Assembly (NCBI GenBank): GCA_030681365.1
Contig: JAUXWH010000185.1
Coordinates: 1 to 46,369, forward strand
DNA: 46,369 nucleotides
From: Bradyrhizobium sp.
GTDB taxonomy: Bacteria > Pseudomonadota > Alphaproteobacteria > Rhizobiales > Xanthobacteraceae
Reading direction: 5' to 3'
Within the stretch, counting starts at the first letter, position 1. Each line of letters starts with the position of its first letter. Shown piece after piece: positions 27,287 through 35,365 of this stretch. The notes beneath the pieces were generated by a model. It searched no databases. It was not told the DNA's origin and was given only the letters and a program-made list of their open reading frames with translations. The translations under genes and the position numbers were made by a program.

Positions 27287-28288
27287 TCAATCGTGGTGAA
27301 GGTCGGCCTCGTCGGCGTCGGATTCGAGGCCTGCCGGATCGAAGTTCTGCAGCCATGACTGCAATACCGGCGATGCATGGCCGGCGGCCTTCAACTGCCG
27401 CAACGCGATGCGGATGCCGGCGCGGCCGTGGCGGTCCCCCGATATCGCCGATGGCGGCTGTTCCGCGGCGACCGCGTCCCGGACGCGCCGCTTGAGGCTG
27501 AGAATTTCGGGGCTTCCGAACCGCGCGATGTCAGATTGAAAGGCGTCATGGCGGGCCGGGTCGAACGGCCGGGCCTCGCCCGATCCGTCGCGCGCGGGAT
27601 GCGGCGGATAAAGATGCGCGCAGGGAACCCAGCCCTCGGGGATCGGTTCGGTCGCCGGATGGGTCCGGCCGCTCTTCAACAATTTTGGCAACACATGGGT
27701 GTGCGGCCCCTCGGGACTCTTGCCCGAGGCCGGCGGGATCGGCTGATAGACCTCGATGCGGCCGAGCCGGCTGCTGAAGACGCGATGCGGATTGGCCGCG
27801 AGGATCAGTCCCATCGCGGGATTGCCTGTTTCGAACACCGCCCGGCCGGCGTGCCGGCGCAGCTGCGCTACCGTGTCATCATCGTCGATGCGCACGCAGA
27901 AATCCACATGCGGCGCGCCGAGGCCGAGGTCGAACAGGATTGAATGGCGATCGCTCGCGCGCAGCGCCGCGCTGTCGGCGCCGAGTTCGGTCAGCATGGT
28001 TCGGCGGCCCATCGCGCCATCGGCTTCGGACAGGCACAGCGCGATGCGCTGGTTCCAGCCTGACCTGGTGATGCTTTCGGAGGCCAGCGCGCGGTTGCGC
28101 GGATGGTGGTTGATGGCGATGCCGCCGCGCGCGGTGACCGCCGAGACGGCGTCGTCGGCTTGCCGCAATGTCACCGGCTCGTCGGCATCGCGCGAGAACT
28201 CGGCGATGGCGCCGAACGTGCCGAGGCTCCATTGCGTGTCGGGATCGGCGATCGCCCGGTGCAGCAGATCGATCGTCGCAGCATTCAT
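27287..28288 (-). CDS. Conserved uncharacterised protein downstream of btuB
   Basis: A 333-residue soluble protein, MNAATIDLLHRAIADPDTQW onward, with no signal peptide or membrane segment. Notable parts are GGIAINHHPRNRALASESIT, HVDFCVRIDDDDTVAQLRRH, EGPHTHVLPKLLKSGRTHPA and EGWVPCAHLYPPHPARD, several with His and Cys residues that could bind metal. I do not recognise a named enzyme family. It lies 105 bases after btuB on the same strand and so probably on the transcript controlled by the cobalamin riboswitch, which suggests a role with corrinoid or cobalt. That link is inference. A strong hairpin covers its ribosome-binding region. Confidence 0.75.
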   Translation of the reverse strand: MNAATIDLLHRAIADPDTQWSLGTFGAIAEFSRDADEPVTLRQADDAVSAVTARGGIAINHHPRNRALASESITRSGWNQRIALCLSEADGAMGRRTMLTELGADSAALRASDRHSILFDLGLGAPHVDFCVRIDDDDTVAQLRRHAGRAVFETGNPAMGLILAANPHRVFSSRLGRIEVYQPIPPASGKSPEGPHTHVLPKLLKSGRTHPATEPIPEGWVPCAHLYPPHPARDGSGEARPFDPARHDAFQSDIARFGSPEILSLKRRVRDAVAAEQPPSAISGDRHGRAGIRIALRQLKAAGHASPVLQSWLQNFDPAGLESDADEADLHHD

Positions 28289-28292
28289 CGCC

Positions 28293-28328
28293 CGATATTC
28301 CCCCGGCCTTCAGGCCAGGAGAATATCG
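28293..28328 (-). promoter_or_regulatory. mRNA hairpin over the ribosome-binding site of the post-btuB gene
   Basis: On the minus strand CGATATTC pairs with GAATATCG, and the inside continues TCCTGGCC-TGAA-GGCCGGGG, giving about 16 pairs (two of them G-U) and a four-base loop. The G-rich ribosome-binding stretch lies in the 3' arm, four bases before the ATG. The hairpin could block translation or stabilise the downstream message. Confidence 0.55.
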
Positions 28329-28393
28329 AACGGTTCCGTCAGGGCAAGCTGGGGCTTAGCTCTCCCGGCTTGCGGGGAGAAGGAGAAGAAAGA

Positions 28394-30631
28394 TCAGAAC
28401 GTCGCGCCGGCCTTCACCATGAAGGTCCGGCCCGCCAGCGGATAGGCGCTGAAGCGGCCGGCGGTGAACGAGCTGGCGATCGCGTAGTCGTAATACAGCG
28501 CGTTGAGCAGGTTGTTCGCCGAGATCGACCAGAAGAAGTGGCCGTATTCGCCGCTCAGCTTGACGTCGACCGTGGCGTTGGCCGGAATCCGGCGCTGGGT
28601 GTTGGCCTGGTCGTTGTCCATGAAACGCTCGCTCCAGGCCCGCACCGTCGCGTCCGCCACGAGATATTTCTGCCAGATGTTCCAGGTCACGCCGCCGGAG
28701 GCGGTGTAGCGCGACACCAGCGGGACGTCCTTGCCGGCAAACTCGCCTTCGCGAAACACCGCGCGGGTATAGGCCGCGCCGCCGCGCAGCGTCACGCTGT
28801 CGCTGAGCCGCAGCGAGGCGCTGGTCTCCGAGCCGTAGCGCCGGGTCGGATCGAGGTTGACGTTGTAGAACAGCGCCGGGATGAAATGGATCTCGTTCTC
28901 GATGTCCATATTGTAGATGCTGGATTGCAGCTGGAAGCCGCCCGACTTGATGCGGAAACCGCCCTCGATGTCGTGCGAGGTCTGGGTCTTCAGATCGAAG
29001 TTGCCGGGGATGGGGTTGAAGAAGGCGTCGAAGGAGGGGCCGCTCGATAGTCGCTCATCGACATTGGGCGTGCGGAACGCGCGGGCGGCACGGCCGAATA
29101 CTGAAAACATATCGTTGAAACGGTGTTCGAGACCGATATGCAGGGCATATTGGCCTTCCCGGCTGTCCAGCGGGAGGTTTTGCACGGCGCAGTTGAACAA
29201 CAAAGCGCAATTCGGATCGTTGTTGAGAACGTCCCGGGCCTTCAGCGTGGTCTGTTGCAGCCGGCCGCCATAGGAGAAATCGGTCGTGGGCAACAGCCCG
29301 ATGGTTTGCTGAAAGTAGCCGGCCAGCGTCTGCTGGTGCAGATCATAGGTATGGATCGGCGTCCTGCCTTTGTCCGTCGGACGTTCCTGGTGGAAGGTCG
29401 CGTCGTAATAGTCGATGCCGGTCAGGATGGCCGAGGGCATCCCGAACATCACGTTCTTGATGCTGAGGCGCGGCGTGATCGACCAGGTCTGCAGGTGGGC
29501 GTCGACGTAGCTGTTGCCAAAGGCATTGAAGAAGGCGCTCTGTTGCTTCTTGTCGCGCACGCCGCCGTCGACGATCAGGTCGACGCCGTTGATCAAGGTC
29601 TTGGTGAAGCCCGCGGTGGCGCTGGCGCCCTGCTGGTTGCCGTAGTCAAGCGGGGTGGCGGCGCCGCGGCGGTTGGTGGCGAGTTCGTCCAGGCCGATCG
29701 AGGGATCGACCAGGCGGCCGCCGGGCAATCCCAGCTTCTGGTCGTCGCCCGAAAGGGTCACGAACGCGGAGAGGCCGGGCGTGGTGTAATTGAGGTTGCC
29801 GACGCCGTTGCGCTGGTCGAGCGCGTTGTTGACGCGGTAGCCGTCGGACTTGACGGCGTTGCCGTAGAACGAGGTCGACCACGGGCCGTGATTGGTCGCG
29901 GCCGAAATCGAGGCGAGGCGCGAGTTGAAGGAGCCGACGCCGGCTTCGGCGCGCATCCTGACTGGCGGGCCGCCGACGCCGTTCTTCAGCACGATGTTGA
30001 TGACGCCGCCGACGGCGTTGTCGCCGTACAGCACCGCGCCGCTGTTGCCGCGGCTGATCTCGATGCGCTCGATCGAATCGCGCGGAATGGTCGAGAAATC
30101 GACCCCGGCCATGTCGACGTCGTTGAGCCTGCGGCCGTTGATCAGCACCAGGGTGTTGGAGGTCGCAAAGGCGCCGAAGCCCCTGATATCGACGCTGGTC
30201 TTCACGCCGTTGACGCCGCCATACAGGCTGGTCAGCTGCACGCCGGGCGTCTGCGCGATGATCTCCTGCACGGACTGCGCCGGGGAACGGGCGATATCCT
30301 CCGCCGTGATCACCGAGGTCGAGGCGCCGACGATGCCGCTGAACTGCCGGACTGCGGTCGCGCCGGTTGCCGCGCGGCCCGATGGTGCCGCGTTCGGCCG
30401 GCTGGTGCGGCCTGCGCTGGGCACGGCGCGGCGCGAACCCTGTTCCTGATCGATCGCGGGCTTGGCCCGGGTGCGGTTTTCGTCTGGCGAGGTGATTTCG
30501 ATCGGCGGCAGCGCCTGGGCGAGCTGTTGCGCTCTCGCGGCTGAAACGCTGAAGAGGGCAGGAACAAGGAACGTGGTGGCAAGCAGACAGGCGCGACGCC
30601 GCTTTGCGGCGGTGGCGAAGATGGCAGACAT
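28394..30631 (-). CDS. btuB: TonB-dependent outer-membrane receptor, BtuB-like (cobalamin)
   Basis: A 745-residue receptor. The signal peptide is MSAIFATAAKRRRACLLATT followed by a cut near AARAQ, and a TonB-box-like PPIEITSP follows. The plug domain (about 110-230) has STSVITAEDIARSPAQSVQE, VDIRGFG and IERIEISRGNSGAVLYGDNA with GGVINIVLK. The rest is a 22-strand beta-barrel ending in phenylalanine (MVKAGATF), typical of outer-membrane insertion. A canonical cobalamin riboswitch in the leader and the divergent btuCDF genes identify the substrate class as vitamin B12 or related corrinoids. GAGG lies seven bases before the ATG. Its substrate could be another corrinoid, but not iron, given the riboswitch. 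Confidence 0.9.
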   Translation of the reverse strand: MSAIFATAAKRRRACLLATTFLVPALFSVSAARAQQLAQALPPIEITSPDENRTRAKPAIDQEQGSRRAVPSAGRTSRPNAAPSGRAATGATAVRQFSGIVGASTSVITAEDIARSPAQSVQEIIAQTPGVQLTSLYGGVNGVKTSVDIRGFGAFATSNTLVLINGRRLNDVDMAGVDFSTIPRDSIERIEISRGNSGAVLYGDNAVGGVINIVLKNGVGGPPVRMRAEAGVGSFNSRLASISAATNHGPWSTSFYGNAVKSDGYRVNNALDQRNGVGNLNYTTPGLSAFVTLSGDDQKLGLPGGRLVDPSIGLDELATNRRGAATPLDYGNQQGASATAGFTKTLINGVDLIVDGGVRDKKQQSAFFNAFGNSYVDAHLQTWSITPRLSIKNVMFGMPSAILTGIDYYDATFHQERPTDKGRTPIHTYDLHQQTLAGYFQQTIGLLPTTDFSYGGRLQQTTLKARDVLNNDPNCALLFNCAVQNLPLDSREGQYALHIGLEHRFNDMFSVFGRAARAFRTPNVDERLSSGPSFDAFFNPIPGNFDLKTQTSHDIEGGFRIKSGGFQLQSSIYNMDIENEIHFIPALFYNVNLDPTRRYGSETSASLRLSDSVTLRGGAAYTRAVFREGEFAGKDVPLVSRYTASGGVTWNIWQKYLVADATVRAWSERFMDNDQANTQRRIPANATVDVKLSGEYGHFFWSISANNLLNALYYDYAIASSFTAGRFSAYPLAGRTFMVKAGATF

Positions 30632-30751
30632 GGTTCAACCTCGGTATGACGTCAGTGGCACGTCACAGCGAACCAAGTCTCACCAGCGTGCTCGCGCATC
30701 CCTGATGAAGCTAATGTCTGTACTCCCCGACCGACATCTTCGCGTGTGACC

Positions 30752-30938
30752 ACGGCTGACGGCAGGTCTCCTGGCTCGCGGGTCGTTACCCTTCGTCGCC
30801 TTCCCAGGACCGAGATTCCCAGTGGCGTATGACGAAAGATTCGTCGCTTACAGTTGCGGGGGCAGCCGCGGCATTGGGGAAGTTTCCCCGCACCGCATTC
30901 CCTTTTGATCCCCAAACAAGGGAACCGTCGAGGATTAT
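30752..30938 (-). promoter_or_regulatory. Cobalamin (vitamin B12) riboswitch
   Basis: Read on the minus strand, the leader has GGTTCCC near the 5' end, the highly conserved GCTGCCCCCGCAACTGTAAG (30847-30866), the B12 box GCCACTGG (30819-30826) and the closing segment GCCAGGAGACCTGCCG before CAGCC. These are the defining parts of the cobalamin riboswitch, in the right order. It sits about 120 bases upstream of btuB, so adenosylcobalamin or another corrinoid should repress receptor synthesis. The exact ends are approximate. Confidence 0.95.
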
Positions 30939-30966
30939 GGTAGAAGTTTGTCAAACTCGAAGTCAA
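30934..30966 (-). promoter_or_regulatory. Putative promoter of the riboswitch-btuB transcript
   Basis: On the minus strand TTGACT (30961-30966) is followed after 18 bases by TACCAT (30937-30942), overlapping CATAAT (30934-30939). A start near GACGGTTCCC would place the riboswitch at the 5' end of the message. The match to the -35 box is good; the -10 box is ambiguous. Confidence 0.4.
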
Positions 30967-31020
30967 TCCCTTGAGCGGCCGCCCGTCTCCTGCGCGGGAC
31001 GAGTGCGCTATTTTTGCCGC

Positions 31021-31101
31021 ATGAGCCCTGTTGCCCGACCTGAAATCATGTATCAGCACGGCGCGGGTGGTTGGGGCAAGCAGCCTTGGAATGATCGATG
31101 A
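31021..31101 (+). CDS. Possible 26-residue leader peptide overlapping btuC
   Basis: The frame MSPVARPEIMYQHGAGGWGK then QPWNDR stops with a TGA that overlaps the btuC ATG as ATGA. A shorter version starts at MYQHG. There is no clear ribosome-binding site for the first ATG, so it might be leaderless (TATTTTT lies just upstream). It could couple translation into btuC. No homology is known to me. Confidence 0.3.
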   Translation: MSPVARPEIMYQHGAGGWGKQPWNDR

Positions 31102-32141
31102 GCGCAGGCGACGTCGTGGTGACAGCTGATATCGGAGCCGGGCGGCGCGTCGGCGTGACCACGGCGCTGGTCGCGCTCGTCGTGCTGCTGGTGCTGATCT
31201 CGCTCGGGACAGGCCCGGTGCGGCTGTCGCCGCCGGCCGTGATCGAAGCCCTGTTCGGCGGCGGCAGCGATGTGGCGCAGGTGATCGTGCGCGAGATCCG
31301 GCTGCCGCGCACCATCCTGGGCTTTGCGATTGGCGCCATTCTCGGGCTGTCGGGGGCGGCGCTGCAGGGGCTGCTGCGCAACCCGCTGGCGTCGCCGTCG
31401 CTGTTCGGCGCGCCGCAATCGGCCGCGTTCGGCGCGGTGCTGGTGATCGCGCTCGGGCTCGCCGATGTGCGCTCCTGGGCGCTGCCGGTCGCGGCGATCG
31501 CGATGGCCTTCGCTTCGGTGTTCGTGCTGCTGGCGATCGCCGGCCGCAATGCGGGGCTGCTGATTCTGATCCTCGCGGGCCTGGCCATCTCCAGCCTCGC
31601 GGGCGCCGCGACCGCGCTGGTGATGAATCTCTCCAGCAATCCCTTCGTGGTGCTGGAGATCGCGTTCTGGCTGCTCGGCTCGCTGGAGGATCGCAGTTTT
31701 CGCCACGTCATGCTGGCGCTGCCGTTCATCGCCGCCGGCGCGGTCATCCTGTGGAGCCGGCGCAACGCGTTTCGCGCGCTCAGCCTCGGCGAGGAGACCG
31801 CGCAGAGCCTCGGCGTCGATGTCGGCCGTCTCAGGCTGGCGGTGATCGCGGGCACGGCGCTCGGCGTCGGCGGCGCGGTCGCGGTCACCGGCACCATCGG
31901 CTTCATCGGCCTGGTGGCGCCGCACCTGATGCGGCCCCTGATCGGCCACGATCCGGCGCGGCTGCTGCTGCCGAGCGCGCTCACCGGTGCCGCATTGCTG
32001 TTGGCCGCCGATATCGCGGTGCGCCTCATTCCCTCGACCAGCGACATCAAGGTCGGCGTGCTGACCTCGATCATCGGCGTGCCGTTCTTCCTCTATCTGA
32101 TCCGGCGCGAGCGCCGCGCGCTCGGCGGAGGCGTGGCATGA
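31098..32141 (+). CDS. btuC: Vitamin B12 ABC transporter permease, FecCD family
   Basis: A 347-residue protein with about ten membrane segments. The motifs REIRLPRTILGFAIGAILGL, SGAALQGLLRNPLASPSLFG and, near the end, TGTIGFIGLVAPHLMRPLIG are typical of the FecCD/BtuC permease family (B12, haem, siderophore uptake). The genes btuD and btuF follow in order with a four-base ATGA overlap to btuD. Because the divergent receptor gene carries a cobalamin riboswitch, B12 is the likely cargo. There is no separate riboswitch in front of this operon. It carries corrinoid from periplasm to cytoplasm with the ATPase. Confidence 0.9.
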   Translation: MSAGDVVVTADIGAGRRVGVTTALVALVVLLVLISLGTGPVRLSPPAVIEALFGGGSDVAQVIVREIRLPRTILGFAIGAILGLSGAALQGLLRNPLASPSLFGAPQSAAFGAVLVIALGLADVRSWALPVAAIAMAFASVFVLLAIAGRNAGLLILILAGLAISSLAGAATALVMNLSSNPFVVLEIAFWLLGSLEDRSFRHVMLALPFIAAGAVILWSRRNAFRALSLGEETAQSLGVDVGRLRLAVIAGTALGVGGAVAVTGTIGFIGLVAPHLMRPLIGHDPARLLLPSALTGAALLLAADIAVRLIPSTSDIKVGVLTSIIGVPFFLYLIRRERRALGGGVA

Positions 32142-32914
32142 GCGCGTTCCTCACCGCGCAGGGGCTCAACGTCGAACTGGCCGGCCGCCTGGTGCTGAAC
32201 GATATCTCGCTGTCGCTCTCATCAGGGCATCTGGTCGCGCTGGTGGGGCCGAACGGCGCCGGCAAGACCACGCTGCTGCGCGCGCTCGCCGGGCTGTTGC
32301 CTTCGGACGGCGCCGTCCATGTCGGCGGCGAGCCGCTGTCGTCGCTGGCATTGCGCGACCGCGCGCGGCGTTTTGCCTATCTGCCGCAGGGCCACATCGT
32401 GCACTGGCCGCTGCCGGCGCGCGATATCGTGGCACTCGGGCGTTATCCGCATGGCGCCACCGATCCGGCGCGAATGTCGCCCAGGGACGCCGAGGCGGTG
32501 CTGCGGGCGATGCGGGCCACAGACGTGGTGGAATTTGCCGATCGCCGCGTCACCGAACTGTCCGGCGGCGAGCGCAGCCGCGTCGCGCTGGCGCGCGTGC
32601 TCGCGGTGGAGGCACCGGTCATCCTGGCCGACGAGCCGACCGCCTCGCTCGATCCGCGCTACCAGCTCGACGTCATGAAGAGTTTGCGCGCGGCGGCCGA
32701 TCAGGGCGCGCTGGTGATCGTGGTGACCCACGACCTCGGCCTCGCCGCCCGCTTCGCCGACACCGTGCTGGTTCTTTCCGAAGGTCGCCTCGTCGCGCAA
32801 GGCGCACCCGCCGCCGCGCTGTCCGAGCAGGTGATGGCGGACGTATTCCGCATCACCGCCTATCGCGCCGAATTCGAGCGCGCGGCGGTGATCGTGCCGT
32901 GGGCGGAAATCTGA
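32138..32914 (+). CDS. btuD: Vitamin B12 ABC transporter ATP-binding protein
   Basis: A 258-residue ATPase, MSAFLTAQGLNVELAGRLVL onward. Walker A is GPNGAGKTT (37-45), the Q-loop is in YLPQGH, the signature is LSGGERSRVALARVL, Walker B is PVILADEPTASLD and the switch His lies in VVTHDLG. It belongs to the FepC/BtuD group that works with FecCD permeases. Its ATG overlaps the btuC stop (ATGA) and its own stop overlaps an ATG (TGATG at 32912-32916), from which btuF may once have started. The longer in-frame extension to 31751 is a shadow inside btuC. Confidence 0.92.
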   Translation: MSAFLTAQGLNVELAGRLVLNDISLSLSSGHLVALVGPNGAGKTTLLRALAGLLPSDGAVHVGGEPLSSLALRDRARRFAYLPQGHIVHWPLPARDIVALGRYPHGATDPARMSPRDAEAVLRAMRATDVVEFADRRVTELSGGERSRVALARVLAVEAPVILADEPTASLDPRYQLDVMKSLRAAADQGALVIVVTHDLGLAARFADTVLVLSEGRLVAQGAPAAALSEQVMADVFRITAYRAEFERAAVIVPWAEI

Positions 32915-32932
32915 TGATTACTCATCTCTCGA

Positions 32933-33052
32933 CCGTCATCCTGAGGTGGTCGCCCTGCGGTGCGTTCGCACCGCAGGGCGAGCCTCGAAGGATGGACGGC
33001 CCGGGACAGCATCCTTCGAGACGGCCGCTGCGCGGCCTCCTCAGGATGACGG
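32933..33052. repeat. Dispersed palindromic repeat, family E, inside the btuF leader
   Basis: The ends CCGTCATCCTGAGG and CCTCAGGATGACGG are exact inverted repeats; inside are CCCTGCGGTGCG/CGCACCGCAGGG and CGAAGGATGG/ATCCTTCGAG. It lies between the btuD stop and the btuF signal peptide, and its last bases carry the ATG at 33046. Confidence 0.85.
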
Positions 33053-33876
33053 GCATACTTTTGTGCATGGCCGCACTCGCGATCAGCGGCGCATCGCTCG
33101 CACCCGCCTCCGCGGCACCTCTGCCGCGCATCGTCTCGATGAACGTCTGCACCGACCAGGTGCTGCTGACGCTGGCCGACCCCGAACAGATCCTCGGCCT
33201 CAGCCGGTTTTCCCGCGACGCCTGGGTGACCGGCGATGTCGGGCGCTACCCGACGCTGTCGGGCGGCGCCGAGGACGTGCTGGTGCTGAAGCCCGATATC
33301 GTGGTCGCCAGCGTGTTCGACAAGCGCGCGACCCGCGATCTGCTGAAGGCCAACGGGTTGCGCCTCGCCGAGCTCGCGGTGCCCCGGAACCTGACGGAGG
33401 TGAAGGACCAGATTCGCGAACTCGGCGCCATCGCCGGGCATCCCGATCGCGCGGCGCGCGAAATTGAAAAACTCGACGCGGCGCTGGCGCGGGCGCGCCG
33501 GGCCGTCGCTGAAAGGCGCTACCGCGTGCTGCCGCTGTCGCGGCGCGGCTGGGTCGCGGGTAGCGACAGTTTTGTCGGCTCGCTCTTGGCCGAAACCGGG
33601 TTGTTCAACGCCGCCGGCGATCTCGGCTTTGCCTTCGGCGGGTTCGCCTCGCTGGAGGCGATCGTGGCGCAAAAACCCGATCTGCTGCTGGTGTCGCAGG
33701 CCGGCGATTTCGCCGGCGATGACGGCCAGGCCTTTTTGCTGCATCCCGCGCTGGAGCGGTTCTATCCGGCGGAAAAACGCATCGTGATTCCCGAGCGGCT
33801 GACCGAATGCGGCGGCGTGATGCTGGCGGAAGCGCTTGATGTGCTGGTGGCCGAGCTGCGGCGGGTCGGGCGTTGA
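33046..33876 (+). CDS. btuF: Vitamin B12 ABC transporter substrate-binding protein
   Basis: A 276-residue periplasmic protein from MTGILLCMAALAISGASLAP, which is a signal peptide cut near ASAAP. The mature part LPRIVSMNVCTDQVLLTLAD, LKPDIVVASVFD and FGGFASLEAIVAQKPDLLLV matches the BtuF/FepB-type (helical-backbone) binding proteins. The frame is open further up to ATGs at 32914 and 32899, but those residues are encoded by the palindromic repeat and would put about 44 extra residues before the signal. I choose 33046, although this ATG lies within the end of the repeat and has only a weak AGG as ribosome-binding site. Third gene of the btuCDF operon. Confidence 0.87.
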   Translation: MTGILLCMAALAISGASLAPASAAPLPRIVSMNVCTDQVLLTLADPEQILGLSRFSRDAWVTGDVGRYPTLSGGAEDVLVLKPDIVVASVFDKRATRDLLKANGLRLAELAVPRNLTEVKDQIRELGAIAGHPDRAAREIEKLDAALARARRAVAERRYRVLPLSRRGWVAGSDSFVGSLLAETGLFNAAGDLGFAFGGFASLEAIVAQKPDLLLVSQAGDFAGDDGQAFLLHPALERFYPAEKRIVIPERLTECGGVMLAEALDVLVAELRRVGR

Positions 33877-33916
33877 CGTCGCCGCCCGGCCGGCGCGCCG
33901 CCGGCCCCGCCGCGCA

Positions 33917-35236
33917 TCACGCCTCGTCGCCATCCCCGGCTACCTCGGCCGGTCCGGCCGGGGGCGGGGTCTCGAGCGGCACCGCCGTGTACCGCGCCGG
34001 GATGTTGACCGGCTTGTATGTCGGGTCCTGCGCGATCTTGTCGAGCGCGGATTGGTGGATCAGGGCGCCCTCGGGAATCAGCCGCGGCTCGCAGCACGGG
34101 ATATAATAGCCCAGCATCGATTTTCGCTCCGGCCATTCCTTGTACTTGTCCTTTTTCGGGAGGACCTCGAGCGCGCGCCAGCCGGCGTTCATCGAATCGT
34201 GCGGCTGCCAGTCGCGGGACGTGGGATTGTCGGGATAGGGCAGGAAGTCCGGCGCCACATAGTCGAACGGGCTGCCCTTGCGCTTGCGGCCCCAGCCGAG
34301 CTGGTTGACGGTGCTGCGGTCGACCTTGAGGCCGTGCTTGACGGCTTCCTCGATCATCCACAGCAGCGGATATTTCGACAGCGCCGATTGCTTTTCCGGA
34401 TAGCCGCCGCCGACATCGGAATGCACGCCGGCGAACCAGACCTGCACGCTGTCCTGGTCGGTCCATTTCGATTCCGGGGCGTAGCGGTGCGGCCGGAATT
34501 TGCCCGCCTGCCACGGCTGCGGCCGGAACATGCGGCGCCGCTCGTCGATCGAGATCGCCTGCCGGAAAATCTCGATCGAGGGATTTTCCCGGATGAAGGC
34601 CAGTTCCTCCAGGCTCCACGGGCTGAACTGCAGCTTGAACGGATTGATCCGGTCCCAGCGCGGCACGATCACGCTGGCCACGGTGTCCCAGACCCCGACG
34701 AATTTGATGGTCGGCCATTTCACGGACAGGATGCGCGCATACTGCGCCGCCTGGTCGTCTTTCTGGTCGGGGGCGACGTGATCGGTGGAAAACTGCTTGT
34801 AGGCGGTCAGGCCGGAGCCTGCGAGATTGTTCTGCGGCAGCGAGATCAGCCCGATCTTGTGGATCAGCGCCGCCAGCACCCGCACCGTATAGGCGCCGCG
34901 GGAAAACCCGAACAGATAGATGTCGTCGCCCTCGCGGTGGTTCTCGACGATGAACTGGTAGGAGGCGAGCACGTTGTCGTCGAGGCCGTATCCGAACGCC
35001 AGCCCGATCACCAGATTGAAGTTCTGCTTGAACCGATGGAACGGATCCGGCCGCTCCAGCGTGCCGACGCCGGGATCGTAGAACACCAGCTGGCGCGGAC
35101 GCGTCCGCTCGGTCTTGCGCAGCGTCCGGTACAGCTTCAGCACATTGGAAAGATCGTCGGAAATCTCGTTGCCGGTGCCGTCGCAGCAGATGACGATGTG
35201 GCGCTTTTCGGGTTTCGGTTCGGGCGCGTCGTTCAT
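33917..35236 (-). CDS. DUF2235 alpha/beta-hydrolase (Tle1-like)
   Basis: A 439-residue protein beginning MNDAPEPKPEKRHIVICCDG with TGNEISDDLSN, the opening signature of DUF2235. The nucleophile elbow is GFSRGA (S112); likely partners are D184 in VGVWDTV and H272 in GVHSDVGGGY, a full catalytic triad. The family includes type VI secretion phospholipase effectors (Tle1) and many uncharacterised bacterial hydrolases. No VgrG, PAAR or immunity gene is adjacent, so an effector role is not supported here. GGGGAG lies nine bases before the ATG. It converges on btuF with a gap of only 40 bases. Confidence 0.88.
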   Translation of the reverse strand: MNDAPEPKPEKRHIVICCDGTGNEISDDLSNVLKLYRTLRKTERTRPRQLVFYDPGVGTLERPDPFHRFKQNFNLVIGLAFGYGLDDNVLASYQFIVENHREGDDIYLFGFSRGAYTVRVLAALIHKIGLISLPQNNLAGSGLTAYKQFSTDHVAPDQKDDQAAQYARILSVKWPTIKFVGVWDTVASVIVPRWDRINPFKLQFSPWSLEELAFIRENPSIEIFRQAISIDERRRMFRPQPWQAGKFRPHRYAPESKWTDQDSVQVWFAGVHSDVGGGYPEKQSALSKYPLLWMIEEAVKHGLKVDRSTVNQLGWGRKRKGSPFDYVAPDFLPYPDNPTSRDWQPHDSMNAGWRALEVLPKKDKYKEWPERKSMLGYYIPCCEPRLIPEGALIHQSALDKIAQDPTYKPVNIPARYTAVPLETPPPAGPAEVAGDGDEA

Positions 35237-35365
35237 GGATGCAGTCTCCCCAGCCTGCAGCTGGAAGTTTAGCGGGGGAAGGGGTGGATGGCGAGCGGGA
35301 TCTGGGAGTTTGATGGTGCGGGCAGGTTCGCGGCACGCAGCTTGTCGCGACGCTCGTGCTGCGCC

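Noticed and set aside
29123..30544. A 473-codon plus-strand frame opposite btuB
   Set aside because: Shadow frame; btuB has a signal peptide, plug and barrel plus an upstream riboswitch.
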